In this document: piece by piece, positions 22,824-33,459 of the stretch
Layout of the letters: each line of letters opens with the position of its first letter
How positions within the stretch are numbered: position 1 is the first letter of the stretch
DNA from: Heligmosomoides polygyrus polygyrus
Taxonomy: Eukaryota; Nematoda; Chromadorea; Rhabditida; Heligmosomidae
Assembly: GCA_947396885.1 (NCBI GenBank)
Contig: OX377204.1
Location: 48,533,139-48,597,138, forward strand
Length of the DNA stretch: 64,000 nt
Reading direction: 5' to 3'
Translations under genes and position numbers: made by a program
Notes under the pieces: model-generated
Seen by the model: only the letters and a program-made list of their open reading frames with translations
Databases searched by the model: none
What the model was told of the DNA's origin: nothing

Positions 22824-24034
22824 TAGGGCGCGGCACAATTACCCGTGCACTGAAAATTCAATGGCATTTTGAAATCACACTTCGCAGATCAATTCTAACT
22901 ATCAAAATTATCTACTACAAACATGACAATTCAAAGCATGCTAACAGTTTTCGAAATGATCGCCTTCACCCTCCACACAGTCCTTCAGACGTTCGACAAA
23001 GTCTTCGCATGTGGCACGCAGGTACGGTTCATCAATTTCGTCCCAGGATTTCAAAAGCGCTTCTTTAAGAGAGTCCAAATTTGGATGCCTGGTAGAGCAG
23101 GCTTTTTTCTCTAAGACGGCACACACAGAATCCATCGGGTTAAGCTTCGGAGAACTGGAGGGCCATTCGTCGTGTGTGATGTAGTCAGGCAGCTGCTCGG
23201 TGCACCATTCCTGGACCAACTTCGCTTTGTGTGCAAAACTGTGTGAACTTTTTCCAGGATATCCTTGTAAACCGCTGCGTTGATTTTCTCGCCAGCTTCG
23301 ACGAAAACAAGTGGAGTTTTTCCTTAAGATGTGACTCCTCCCCAAACCATAATGGATTGAGGTTTTTTTCGCACTTTCCTGAAGTCGTCCTTTGGCGGTA
23401 GTATCAGCAAGGGAGTCCCCAATAATCCTCTCATTTTGGGAGTTGAAGGCCGGATTCAATGTGAAAATATTTTCATCGCTAAAGACGATGTTTTGAGCGC
23501 TTGCCACCGTGAATCGTTGCAGCAACCTTTTACATCTTTCCATTCTCCTCCTCTTTATAGTGTCCGTCAGGAGTTGGCATTTCTGCAGGCGATAAGAGAA
23601 CTTCTTAAGCTTTTCTCTGACTATCCTCTTTATTGACCTTTCTGGTCTTTTACCATCTGGCGCATCGATCTCCTGGCGTTTCTCCGGATTTTTTCTCTAA
23701 CGAGTTTTACATTTTTCCAGTCGGTAGCTGTCGTGGGGCGCCCTCTTCCTTTTCTATCCTCTTCGATCTTCAATTCCTTGTAGCGTTTTACTGTATCGTG
23801 AACCGTTCTTCGGGGCACGGAAAGGATCTTCACAATATCTCTCGTTTTCTTTAGGCTTATGAAGTTCGACAATAGCACTTCGTAGGTTGGAATGCCTAAC
23901 CATTTCGTACTCCAGTACGTATGAGTTCCACAGTGTTCAGTCAACATATATTAGGTGAATGAAGCGGAAAAATTTCTAAGAAGTTTTTAAAAATTTAAAA
24001 TGCTTAGGTGCATGAGTGATTTTGCCGCACCCTG
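22824..24034 (-). mobile_element. Tc1/mariner-superfamily transposon, decayed
   Basis: The ends are inverted: agggcgcggcacaattaccc from 22825 and, from the right on the other strand, agggtgcggcaaaatcactc from 24032, each followed by gtgcac/atgcac. TA lies at 24035-24036; the left target site is altered. The minus strand encodes a broken transposase of the expected size. Confidence 0.85.
22941..23947 (-). pseudogene. Tc1/mariner transposase with frameshifts and a lost catalytic residue
   Basis: N-terminal part (23947-23630): TRDIVKILSVPRRTVHDTVK helix-turn-helix and RKGRGRPTTATDW (GRP box). After a frame change: VASAQNIVFSDENIFTLNPA with the first catalytic aspartate in FSDE, then a shifted central stretch where the QDGAP-like second motif should be, and WPSSSPKLNPMDSV. 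Relatives have SSPDLNPMD, so the third catalytic aspartate appears changed to lysine. The C-terminus (LKDCVEGEGDHFENC) is intact. The copy is not expected to be active. Confidence 0.82.
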
Positions 24035-24069
24035 TAGTAATATGATAATTTACGATGCTTCCGAGACGA

Positions 24070-24250
24070 AGTTGCAGGGTACACTCAAGTGATTCATTTG
24101 CAACGGAGGCAGAAACGACTGGACGGCCGAGTGGATAGCGAGGCGGACTTACGGGAGGAGGGTCGAGGGTTCGATTCCGGTGGTGGGGTTTCTCGTCCTT
24201 AGGACTGTTAGCGTTTTTGGAAATGAAGATTATAGTTTGGCTTTGGTAGG
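24070..24250 (+). repeat. tRNA-like repeat (S1-related), plus strand
   Basis: It contains an A box (ggacggccgagtggatagcg) and a B box (ggttcgattccggtggtg) about 45 bp apart, as in Leu/Ser-type tRNA-derived SINEs. The head agacgaagttgcagggtaca matches the inverted copy at 29370-29640. It does not fold as a full tRNA, so it is not called as a tRNA gene. Confidence 0.7.
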
Positions 24251-24935
24251 GTTCCTTCTTCGCGCCCTAATTCCGCTTTCAACCTTTTGTAAGATGTGGA
24301 AGAAGCTGGTTTCGTTGTGTGAAGCGATATCGCGCATCCATTGAACGATATATGGTAGGATGCTTGCCTCGGTCAGGAAGGTTCCGTTGGATGCTATCCT
24401 CATATGACTTCTTTGTTATGTTCTCAATTACTTTGGAAGTGTTTGCCGCTGTCACCTCATTCGTGATCATGATTGACAAGCATTGATTTGACCCATCATC
24501 AAGGCAAGCTCATTGTTCTTCGGATTTCTTTGCAGACTGCTTTTTATTCTTCTCCTAACTTTCACTAGTTCTTCTACCAAGTGTTACCAAGTACAGCATA
24601 TTTTATCCACATCATGGTATTTATCTAGCTGTGTATTTTTTCCAGTCCATTCTCCCATACACTTAAGGAGACGGGTCGGGGAATTGCAGATAGGAGCAGC
24701 ACTTGCACTCACTCCCTCAACTCTGAGGGTCGAAGAAGATTTTTCGTCTCCAAATTCATCTTTAGGGTTACTTAGGATGCGGATCACCAATCTGGCAACC
24801 ATTTTCGTTGAAACTATGGATGGTAGAAGGTTGCGATGGGTGTGTGTAAGTAACGGCATGTACGCAGAGTAATCGGCACTGCTGCCTTTCACGACTCCAG
24901 AGGTCGAGGAGAGTACATCTTTGTCCTTGGGAAAA
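24251..24935. other. Stretch with one unassigned open frame
   Basis: A minus-strand frame at 24584-24892 (102 codons, KGSSADYSAYMPLL..KYHDVDKICCTW) reads like ordinary protein but matches no family I know and has no clear splice sites. It could be an exon or chance. Confidence 0.25.
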
Positions 24936-25072
24936 AATTTCGAATTTCGAGTGATCGAATCTTATTCGATTCTCAAAATTTCGAATTTAGAATGATCGAG
25001 TATTATTCGATTCTCAAAATTTCGAATGATCGAATTTCGAATTGTCGAATATTCGAATAATCAAATAAACAC
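24936..25072. repeat. TTCGAA-rich simple repeat, left block
   Basis: Repeated aatttcgaat, gatcgaat, tattcgattctcaaaattt units. A similar block lies at 29029-29128. Confidence 0.85.
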
Positions 25073-27420
25073 CTTACTTATTGCGGTCACCCAATGACAT
25101 TTACTTATTTTTTTTATTACCCACTGTAAACTGCGTTCGACAAAGCGGCATATACGAAGGCTTCAGGTTGTCATTACTCCTGTACCAATTTGTTAATTTG
25201 TTAAGGATCGGAGTACCGAACCAAGGCTGTGGAAGTCGGTGTCCGGGCTAAGATGCCGTTGTTAAAGCGCCGCGAAGGCTGCTCCATCCATTTCCTTCAC
25301 GGGACCAAAAGACGGTGGCAAAGCTATAATGAAGCACTCTTGCTTCCCTAAGAATTCGTGCCCCGAGAAGAGAGAAACACCTTGGATAGGCAGAGCCAGA
25401 TTGTTATAGATCCTGCTCCATAGGTTACTGTCTTTTCTTAGGTTATACCGAAGCTTCTAGGTGGTAAAAGAATGACTAGCACGGAGGAAGGAGTAACACA
25501 AAGGCGATCTGGTGCGGAAAAGGCACATTGGAGGCTCATGAATGGTTCAGTCTGTGTTCTGGCTCCGTTGAAGAGTTTCGCTTCACTTGTAAGCAAGCGG
25601 ACCCGAAGTCCATGGTTGTAACCTAATCTGATAAGACACTACGACTTGGATAGTGTTATTACGAAAATGTGGATGACTCGCTTTCATAGGAAACGGAGTA
25701 TTACTTACTCTTGTACTCCATAGCGCTTGCTTGCTCTTACTCTGCTTGCTCTTGCTCTCTTCTTTAACGTCTTTGCTGGCAGAAAGCAGGAGCTTCCCAG
25801 GCTCCAGAAAGTGCTACCTCCCTATCGAGGCTCGTTCCGGCTTTAATCGTTCCGTCGTTGTACTTGGGGTAGAAATACAAAACGGAGATCCTCCCGTAGT
25901 ATAGGACAAAAGACAAAAGCGTCATTGAACAGCCGTAACCCGATTCACTTGTTATTCACCGACTCACGTGACTGGCCGCAGGACGCTCGATGGCGGGAGG
26001 CGGCAGCGATACTCATTTTGACGCGTGCGGTCGCGCGCGCGTGCGTCGCTCCAGGCGGAGTCCTCGCCGCTTCGCTGCTGGAGGGGACGAGTTCTGCGCG
26101 AAGGTGCCAAGGCTGGATGAGCCGGAGTGTGAGTGTATGGGGGACGGTCAGGATGCACTGCTGGGCACACACGTGAGTAGGAAGAAGGTAGAATACCTAA
26201 ACATTGTCTCGTAGGATAGAATAGTTTGAGGATAGGTTAGTGCTAATCAATCGAGTGGAATTAGACTAGGTCAAAGGGGGAGAGGTAGCTGGTGAAAGGC
26301 AAATGATGAAGAAGATCGAAAAACAGAACTACTGACGAGTAGTTGGTTAATGATGAGGGATAAAACTTTGTTTTTAAGTTCAGAGTTTCATGTGGGAGAA
26401 TTATTGAAATAGATTATTCCTATGAGTAGAACTACGACGTTTCGAGCGTTGCCTACAGCGGTCACGCATTTAGAAAAGATACTGTGTGTTCAGAGGCCGC
26501 ATGCACATGTAATTAGCGACCTACAAAAATTGGCTTGTTGACCTTTTCCACGAAAATTTCGAGATTTTTGTGGATTGCCACCCCTTCGCTCTCCACGTTG
26601 CTTCAAAGTCGTGAAGTGTATGAAGCATACTTCCAACTATTAATCATCAGTGCGATGCCGAGACTTATGGAAACTTGGACGTGGACATTACTGTTAATCA
26701 TCAATAGCTCGAAGCATAGCAAACATTTCACGAGTTAACTATTCCCGATAACAAACTGTCCTAATTACAGGTACAATTACCAAGTTAGAATCTGTGTGGG
26801 ATTTGGAACTTCACAAAAAACAAGAATAGCTCTTCATATAATATGAAAACAAAATGAGCTCGGTGGAAGCTTCAATCACTATACAATATCTGTAGCTCGA
26901 CTAGAGAAGCTTTTTGGAGAAATGTCGGACTATCTGTTGTTAGCATCATATGCTCGCTTGAAACGAGGGTTTCTCTCCGATAGGATTTTCCACAATAATT
27001 TAATAAGCTAAAATCACTTTTTTGACCACGTCCATTCCATACCTATAACTGAACCTCACCAGTTCTCTCTCATCGTTTGGTTTAGGTTTTACCCCACTTC
27101 TAGGCACTCAATTACAAAACCTTGCCACGTCTTCATTGTGTAGGGTGAGCTGCGCTCGAGTCCACCTGCCTTCCTCCTCTTGGGCAAGCCGAAGCGGTTC
27201 AACCGATTGGTTGGGACGTGCATTCGCCCTCTCGCACGTTGGGCGCACCGAAAAACTCGTACGCGTTCCTGCCGCGGCTATAGGTGGCCCTGCCTGCAGC
27301 CGCACCGCGACCGCACGCATGGACGCGAGTGAGTATCGTTGCTCGCAGCCCTCGATGGCGTTCAAAGAAAGCAGGGACGCAGCGGAGGTCCGCGTTTGCC
27401 CGCGCTTACCTCGCGTCGAC
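25073..27420. other. Unassigned stretch with two GC-rich patches
   Basis: No gene family could be recognised. GC-rich patches at 25965-26180 (including gcgcgcgcgtgcgtcg) and 27140-27420 have open frames on both strands, which composition alone explains. They could be unannotated 5' exons or CpG-rich repeat pieces. The rest (26220-27110) is AT-rich with short frames only. Confidence 0.4.
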
Positions 27421-27423
27421 TAA

Positions 27424-27905
27424 CAAGGGAAGTGTCTGAAGCGTATGTCTGAACGGGAAAAGCGAGTCATATAGGGAGAATCCCCACCCCTCATTTAGTA
27501 TCAAAATGTGTTTATTTTTTCGCTAAGAAAAAAAAACCCCAAGGAGTACGGGGTCGTTGTAGTTAAAATGTTATCGGCGCCTCACGAGTTCGGAGGTCTT
27601 GTATGCCCCGATGCCTCTCCCGCAAGCGGGTCGCAGCGCAGTGGATAGAGACGTTGCTTCATGCGAGGGAGATCGAGGGTACCAATTCTCCTGCGCTGCT
27701 GCACTTTTGCATTTCAGCTGAATGTTGAGATTTGATGGATTCTGACGTCGATACCATTTTAGAGGTTTTCTACTAAATTTTCCAGCTGCATGCAGTGGTA
27801 TTCAACATAATGATGTATAAACGTTCAACATCAGTGATACACAGGCACAACGTGTATGAAGAAGAAGCACTGGTCACAATACGGACGGCATATGAAGGCT
27901 ACAGG
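27424..27905 (+). repeat. tRNA-like repeat family S2, copy 2 (left arm of an inverted pair)
   Basis: Head gggaagtgtctgaagcgtat, tRNA-like core with gcgcagtggatagagacg (A box) and a degraded B box accaattctcc, then ttctgacgtcgataccattt and a tail to about 27905. It is the reverse complement of 28505-29022. Confidence 0.8.
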
Positions 27906-28504
27906 CTCCTCACAGTTTGGAAAAACCATCCTGCTCGGATTTTCAAAGATCAGTAGTCGAGAGTGATGTCGCAAGTGGTTCAAATGAAGAAACAAGGTCT
28001 GTAGATCCCGCAAACTGACGTTAACGGCCATCGATACACTCTTTCCCTCATCTTTTCCTGTTAACTGGAAATCAGAGGTCTGCTAGAGGTTTCCTAAAAC
28101 CTAACACCAACAATGTCCGCCGATGCTGGAGTGGTGATCCACCTGCTTACGCTGAAGTGTGGCCCACCATTAGGCAAGGAACCTTCTAGGAAAGAAATCA
28201 AGCTGGTCGAACGGATGGCCAGCACACTCAAGGACTTCGAAGCACATCAACTTGAAGTTGACGAAGACGAACAGCTGGAGGACGAAGATTGAGATCCGCA
28301 AGATGAACTGCTGGACGTGGAGATGCAAGTAAGCAGTGGACATGTGATAACGTTTTCGGGTGGAACGATTTCACTCCCACGTCATTGTGCACGATCCTGC
28401 TTTCGACCTGCAAAAACGGGACAGCATCCTTAAGGTAGATGTCGAAGCTGCGAGTAGCTGAAGGAGAACGGATTTTTTATGATGACATTGAAGGTGGTGT
28501 CGCT
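27906..28504 (+). other. Central segment of the S2 inverted pair, with a short acidic open frame
   Basis: A plus-strand frame at 28113-28292 (59 codons from ATG) starts MSADAGVVIHLLTLKCG and ends in an acidic run (EDEQLEDED). After its TGA the frame continues as DPQDELLDVEMQV. It may be a relic of a gene carried by the element; the product is not recognised. Confidence 0.35.
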
Positions 28505-29022
28505 GGTATACATGCGAGGAGCCTGTAGTTTCTATACGCTGCCGATTGTGACCAGAGCTTCTGTTTCATGCACTTTGGGTCTGTGTATCACTGGCGTTGA
28601 ACGTTTATACATAGTTGAGTAGCTTTCTCATTGCCTTGTGGTTAAAAAACCGGTCAGTAATAAACAATGGCAAGAAATTTACTCTCCACGGCGTACAGCT
28701 GGAAAATTAGGCAAAAACATCTGAAAATGGTATAGATGTCAGAATCGTTTCAACTCTCAACCAATCATATGAAATGCAAAAACGCAGCAGAGCAGGAGAA
28801 TCGCACCCCCGACCTCCCACCCATGAAGCAACGACTCTATCCACTGCGCTCCGAGCCACTTGCCGGGCGTACAATACCCACGAATTCTATTGTAACAGAC
28901 TCCCTACTCCTTGTGTTTAACGACTTGTCAAAAACAAACCCATTTTTAAACTAATGGAGGGGTGGGGATTCTCCCTATATAACTCGCTCTCCCCTTTCAG
29001 ACATACGCTCCAGGCCCTTCCC
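28505..29022 (-). repeat. tRNA-like repeat family S2, copy 3 (right arm of the inverted pair)
   Basis: Read on the minus strand it matches copies 1 and 2: ggagcgtatgtctgaa, gcgcagtggatagagtcgtt (A box), gggtgcgattctcctg (a better-kept B box), gattctgacatctatacc. A small insertion near 28620-28680 distinguishes it. Confidence 0.8.
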
Positions 29023-29028
29023 TTATTC

Positions 29029-29128
29029 TCGAATATTCGAATAAACGAATAATTCGAATATTGGACTTTCTTCGAATAGTCGATTATTCAATATTCGAAA
29101 TTCGAATTTATTCGAAATTCGACTAAAG
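29029..29128. repeat. TTCGAA-rich simple repeat, right block
   Basis: Units such as gaatattcgaataaacga and attcgaaattcgaattta, similar in composition to 24936-25072. Confidence 0.85.
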
Positions 29129-29369
29129 GGCAAAGGTATAGAGGAGAGCACGAAAGAAAAAATTCCTCCTAAACATTGCCCACGGGGTTGTTTTGGGTGC
29201 TGATCACGGAAATGATACCTATTTTTAAATTTTCGGTCGATTACGGCAGGTTACGGTAGATATGGATGAGCAAAGCTGTCTACGTTAGTGGGATCGCATG
29301 GAAAGTAGTGCAAGCAAAGTGATAATTTAGAAAAGAGTGAGAGATTCCTGGTCAGCAGCTTTAGTAATT

Positions 29370-29640
29370 CCTATAGGCGAAGTCTGGGCCAATTGGTAGT
29401 CGCACTTCGTCACCCTTATTCACAACTACCCAATAATACGGCACCCTACCGCTGCCAAAATGTACTCTTCAGTTGCAAAAATAGGAGCAGACCACAAAAC
29501 AAATCTCGTAACCTTCTCCTGAATCGAACCCTAGACCCCTCCCGCAAGTCTGCATCGCATCCGCTCCGTCATCCGGTCGCTACCGCCACCGTTGCAAATT
29601 AATCACTTGAATGTGCCCTGCAGCTTCGTCTAGGAAACTT
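29370..29640 (-). repeat. tRNA-like repeat (S1-related), minus strand
   Basis: The reverse strand has the head agacgaagctgcagggcaca, an A-box-like gaccggatgacggagcgg and B box gggttcgattcagg. It matches 24070-24250 over head and core. Confidence 0.65.
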
Positions 29641-29758
29641 AAAAATTACTTATTTATTCATCAGACATGAACATAGTCATGCATTACATAAGTAATGACA
29701 GATAAACAAGTACTAGGTCACACAAACTACAACAAACATAAAATTAAACACAGCACGT

Positions 29759-30608
29759 TTAACATAACTTTTTGCGTAGCATTAAGGACTTGAACAAACC
29801 CACAGACATGTTTATGATATTCTCATCCTCACCTGATAATAAGTTCAAGTCCTTAAGATTGCTGTCAGTGAGGAAGTTTGATCTCGCCTGCGATTTTGGA
29901 AGAGGAAGGTAAAGCCTTAGGTTCCTTCTCCTTTCCGTAGTCAAGGTGCACCAAAAAATATCATATTTAATGGGATCTATTGAAATTCTATTTGTAAGTC
30001 TCTTATCCATCATGGTCATGTCGACCATCTTTCTTCGACTGCGGAGGCAAGGTAGCTTAAGCTGTTTGGCCCTGTCTGGACCTCTAGGTATGTTGTCGTA
30101 GTTAGTCCCAAAACATCTTAACTCATTCGCGACGGTGTCCACACATATGAGTGGACAGCGAAGAGGGCGCGATGGACGGTGTCCACTCATATGTGTGGAC
30201 GGGAATTCTTGGAAAGAACTTTCTTTTTTGATGTTTTTGTTCGATTTTCTTTTCAAATTCCCAAATTGTAGTAACAAACCAATGTTCAGATCTTCTTCCA
30301 AAGATCGATTAAAATTTACTTACAGAAAGTAACTCTCGCGAGGGACGATGTCCACACAAATGAGTGGACACCCGCGCGCGCCAACAAGGCAGCGGGCCGT
30401 CGCGCGCATTGTGCGCGAGAGCGCTCTCGTCGCGAATGTGTTAAAAACAATTTTCGGGTGAAGTTGTTCTGGACGCTTTCCAGAGGAGCAATGTCTTTCT
30501 TTTTGATTGGATTGAATACTGAAGCACCGCTCTCTAAAACAGGCCTAACATACGTCCATACATAGTTACTGATGTGTTCCGTTTTTAAGAGGTTGCGTGC
30601 CCCTATTA
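29759..30608 (-). pseudogene. Jockey/CR1-like LINE reverse-transcriptase C-terminus, split by a MITE
   Basis: From 30608 downward: RNLLKTEHISNYVWTYVRP, LESGASVFNPIKK, LESVQNNFTRKLF. The frame then enters a 319-bp insertion and resumes at 30117 with RCFGTNYDNIPRGPDRAKQL, a DIFWCTLTTERRRNLRL-like stretch and ARSNFLTDSNLKDLNLL..FKSLM to the stop. The pattern (R-x-Y-V-R-P-x-L-E..S..W/F-P, ..VQ..FTRK.., C-terminal R-x-N-F-x..N) is the end of many Jockey/CR1/L2-type proteins. The catalytic core is absent, so this is a 5'-truncated copy. Exact clade is uncertain. Confidence 0.75.
30122..30440. mobile_element. TTAA-flanked MITE (piggyBac-like ends)
   Basis: The insertion is bordered by TTAA at 30118-30121 and 30441-30444. 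Its ends are inverted (ctcattcgcgacg and cacattcgcgacg) and it has no coding capacity of its own. Removing it with one TTAA restores the LINE frame (F-L-R-C-F). Three near-palindromes (30137-30156, 30181-30200, 30350-30369) of the form gtccacacatatgagtggac lie inside the ends. TTAA targeting is characteristic of piggyBac; the family link is inferred from that. Confidence 0.85.
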
Positions 30609-30795
30609 TATCACTTATCCGGTTGTATCCGAGTCGGATATCCGAAATCCGGCTCGGCCGAAAATGGCGTTATCTGTCATTCGAAGATCCGGGGTTTTCG
30701 AAATTGCCCTCACCTGAATCATCCGAAAATCCGGGGCATGAAAAAATGACCTATCCGAGTCATCCGATTATCCGGAAAATCAGTGTCGGATTCAA
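30609..30795. repeat. TCCG/CGGAT-rich degenerate repeat
   Basis: Recurring gagtcggatatccgaaatcc, atccgaaaatccgggg and gattatccggaaaat units, many forming local inverted repeats around TCCGGA. Confidence 0.6.
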
Positions 30796-31265
30796 TGTCT
30801 AGTGCGTAGGGATTCGGAGGGACCTGCGCTAGAGTCGTCCAACGTGCGTAGGGATTCAGAAGACGTGCTGAAGACGTGGTAGAGAGAGTGACCATTGGAT
30901 TCACAGGAGTATTATTGCCGTCGGTCAGTAAGCGGTGTCGACCAATACCGATTAATTTTAATTATAGATTTTGATGATTAAGCACAGGATTGGGACTCTG
31001 ATTACCTGATTCTCGACACGTAGAGAACGAGCGCTTCGGAGAATAATAATGTGATGGAGGGTGGATGGGCTTCATATGCGCAGTGAAAATTCTGCCCTAC
31101 CATATCCACTGCAGTAATCTATATGTATAGTAAAACCAGTTTTTTTTACTGTAAGAAGGCCTAAAAAAGAAAGGAGGAATATTGGGATTGTTCTATTCGC
31201 AGGGTTTGGGGGCGAAGCCCCAACTAGACGTTTGGCGGCCCCTAGGCCGCTGAACGTCTGGTCGT
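30796..31265 (+). repeat. Dispersed repeat E1, copy 1
   Basis: Shared with 45400-46095: ttattgccgtcgg, gattgggactctg, cttcggagaataa, aaaaccagtttttt and a closing aactagacgtt(t/c)ggcggc. It ends with hairpin-prone strings ggggcgaagcccc and ggcccctaggccgctgaacg. Confidence 0.65.
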
Positions 31266-32175
31266 AGCATAATCAAACAGTGTAGCAATCCCTGAAAATC
31301 ATAATCACTACCAATTACAGTGCTCTGTGTCAAAGAGCTTTTAGCGTACAGACCTAGGAATCTGCTTTAGAAATCTGGAAATGCTTTTTGCTTTTCAGGT
31401 TCTGAATGGGAGGACGGAAGGGTTAGAAAGCGGACGAAAAAGCCGAGAAACAGGAAAGGAGTGTTAACCACAACCAATCGACCGACGACAACAACCATGA
31501 GACCGTGAGCAGTTGTGACTCTTTTTAACACTTCGTATTGGTTATCTTCTAGAAGAAAGAAGGTGGAAAGCGTTCTTAATCAGTCGTTTGTGGTAGAGAG
31601 GGAGGATGAGGGTCATCGTCGGGTCACCGGCCAACATACATTGATTCACAGAGGAATTGTGCTTGTTTGAGATGCTGAGATGGTAAATGCGGTGAGACGA
31701 GCATCTAATACTGGCATGCATAGCAATCTTCGGAGCGGCTGGAGACTCTTAGTGCTAACCGTCGTCGAAGTCTTCGAAGTCGGAGAAGAGAAATACACCC
31801 AATATACAGGAGCCTGTAAATGTGCGCGACCCACTTCTTATGGAAAGGCGCGTTCCACACGACTCGCCCTGGAGCGTGTGACGACCTTATTGGGAGAATA
31901 CCAAGCAGTTGTTTGAGATCGTAGGCTGTGAGTCCAACTATTGTCAACCACGTCTAGGGAGGGTGTCTAGCACTGGCTCTAAAAGAGCCGCTCTACAGGT
32001 ACAGCTCTACGCTTAGCCACTTCACATGTGCTAAAAATACCTGGAACATGCCAACAAGTCAGGAAAATTGGGTGAATTAGTCGATAGCTTGAACATATCG
32101 AAACACAGACAGTCGATGAATCGCCGTATTCGGAAGTGTTGAGTTTGAAGGGAAATAACTGTCACTTTTTTGTAG
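31266..32175. other. Unassigned stretch upstream of the Lustrin-like exons
   Basis: Short frames only (for example 31680-31916, both strands). Earlier exons of the downstream gene may lie here or further left, but none is clear. Confidence 0.35.
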
Positions 32176-32617
32176 CTCCAGCCACGGTCTGCCTCAGTGC
32201 AATGATCCGAGCAACTCGGCGTTCATTGACGTCGGAAATCGGCTAAGGGACTGCTACTTCCAGGTGCGGCACTTTGGAGACATGCCTCATTCAAGTGCTA
32301 TTTGTCCTCTTCAACGTTTTTCCAATCAAACTTTTTGAACACGAATTTCAGCGCTGCGAACGTGGCTACAACTGCGAGTTCAATAAAAGAATTCGGAGAT
32401 TCATCTGTTGTGGCCAAGACCTAGGTCTAGTGCCTCCACCAGGTACGGTTCAAGTTGTGGTCGTCCATTAGTTTGGCCTCCGTCCTACTCATTGGAACTT
32501 CAGGTCTACCGATGTTACCTGCGCCGAAGCCGCTGAATCCAAGAGGCCTGCGACCTAACACTCGTCCATTCCCGATGATGAACGATGGCGCGGCGGATCT
32601 ATATAGTAGAGCAAAGT
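32176..32617 (+). CDS. Lustrin-like cysteine-rich protein, three internal exons
   Basis: Exon a (32176-32263) follows acceptor tttttgtag, starts with the last base of a codon and reads SSHGLPQCNDPSNSAFIDVG then RDCYFQ, donor gtgcgg. Exon b (32352-32442) follows atttcag: RCERGYNCEFNKRIRRFICC G, then QDLGLVPPP, donor gtacgg. Exon c starts at 32504 after aacttcag, completes the glycine, and reads LPMLPAPKPLNPRGLRP, then FPMMNDGAADLY. Phases agree across both introns. C..C..GYNC..CC is the Lustrin cysteine pattern, followed by a proline-rich linker. Exon c may end near 32617 (gtatag) or run on in the frame open to 33459. The 5' and 3' ends of the gene are not identified. Family call rests on cysteine spacing. 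Confidence 0.6.
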
Positions 32618-33459
32618 ATAGCCCAAAGCCATCTTGCTGCGAGAGGAATAACTGCGCCAGCGAGCGGCTGAGGAGTGGATGCCAGACCGACAACGTCCGA
32701 TGTCCGAGCGAGCAAAGCGGGAGCCGTAGCGGCTGTCGGCAGAGCATGCCGGGCGACTACCGTGCGGAGGGGCTGAGGCAACCGCAAGCCCTAGGAAGGA
32801 GTTGGTTCGGGAATGGATGCAGCACGAAGCCGGGTGGTTGCTCAAAGCTCGAAGCTGTGGAAGGTGGACCCTCAATAGGTTCCAAATGGCCGGAGAGATC
32901 TGTGGGGCCAAGCGATTCCGTTCCACATGGGTGCTCGGCAACCTTCGCAGCTAAAGGCTGCCAGAACGATCAAACACGAGGAACTCACAGTTCTCCCACA
33001 CTGGGGCAAGCCTTCGAAGCTCCCAACTGGAGAGCGGGAATCGCAGCGCCACCCTTCGAATTACCTGACATTCAGCAGACCTCCTATCATCCGATGAAGA
33101 AAGGGATGAGTAGCCTTGGCCGAAAAATGGCTTTTGCAGGAGGACCATTCCGTTCACGGAAAGGAGGTGATTCCCCACTTTTGCCACTGCAGAAATCCCT
33201 CGAAGGGATACATCTAGTGGACACATCAGCAGGTGCAAGGCTCCCACCACAGGGAAAACCGTATGCAGTCTCTCCAGCCCTACACGTCTCCAGTCGTCTC
33301 GCTCCACTGACTGGTCCTTCGTCCTTGTTCCCGCTGACGAATGAACGCAACAGCGAGCTTCCAATATCCGAACATCATCAACGTGCATGTGAGAACTTTT
33401 ATAATTCGAGAGACTACTGCGTACGCAGCCAAATGAGCGGCAAATTGAAGAGATTTTGA
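32618..33459 (+). other. Open frame continuing exon c of the Lustrin-like gene
   Basis: The frame of exon c stays open to a TGA at 33457-33459. It is serine-, glycine- and proline-rich with scattered cysteines (PSCCERNNCASERLRSGC). The opposite strand is also open over much of it (32951-33484), so part may be compositional. It may be real coding sequence or intron; no domain is recognised. Confidence 0.3.

Noticed and set aside
24121..24200. A functional tRNA gene (Leu/Ser type) and similar ones at 29550, 36530, 36800, 53212 and 60400
   Set aside because: A and B boxes are present but acceptor and anticodon stems do not pair properly, and the sequences belong to multi-copy repeats; treated as tRNA-derived repeats.
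25925..26220. Overlapping frames on both strands in a GC-rich patch
   Set aside because: Open frames on several registers are explained by composition; no motif supports any one.
32455..33459. A single-exon protein of 334 residues
   Set aside because: Its first part (32455-32503) is intron by the exon phases; only the part from 32504 is supported as coding, and the remainder is uncertain.
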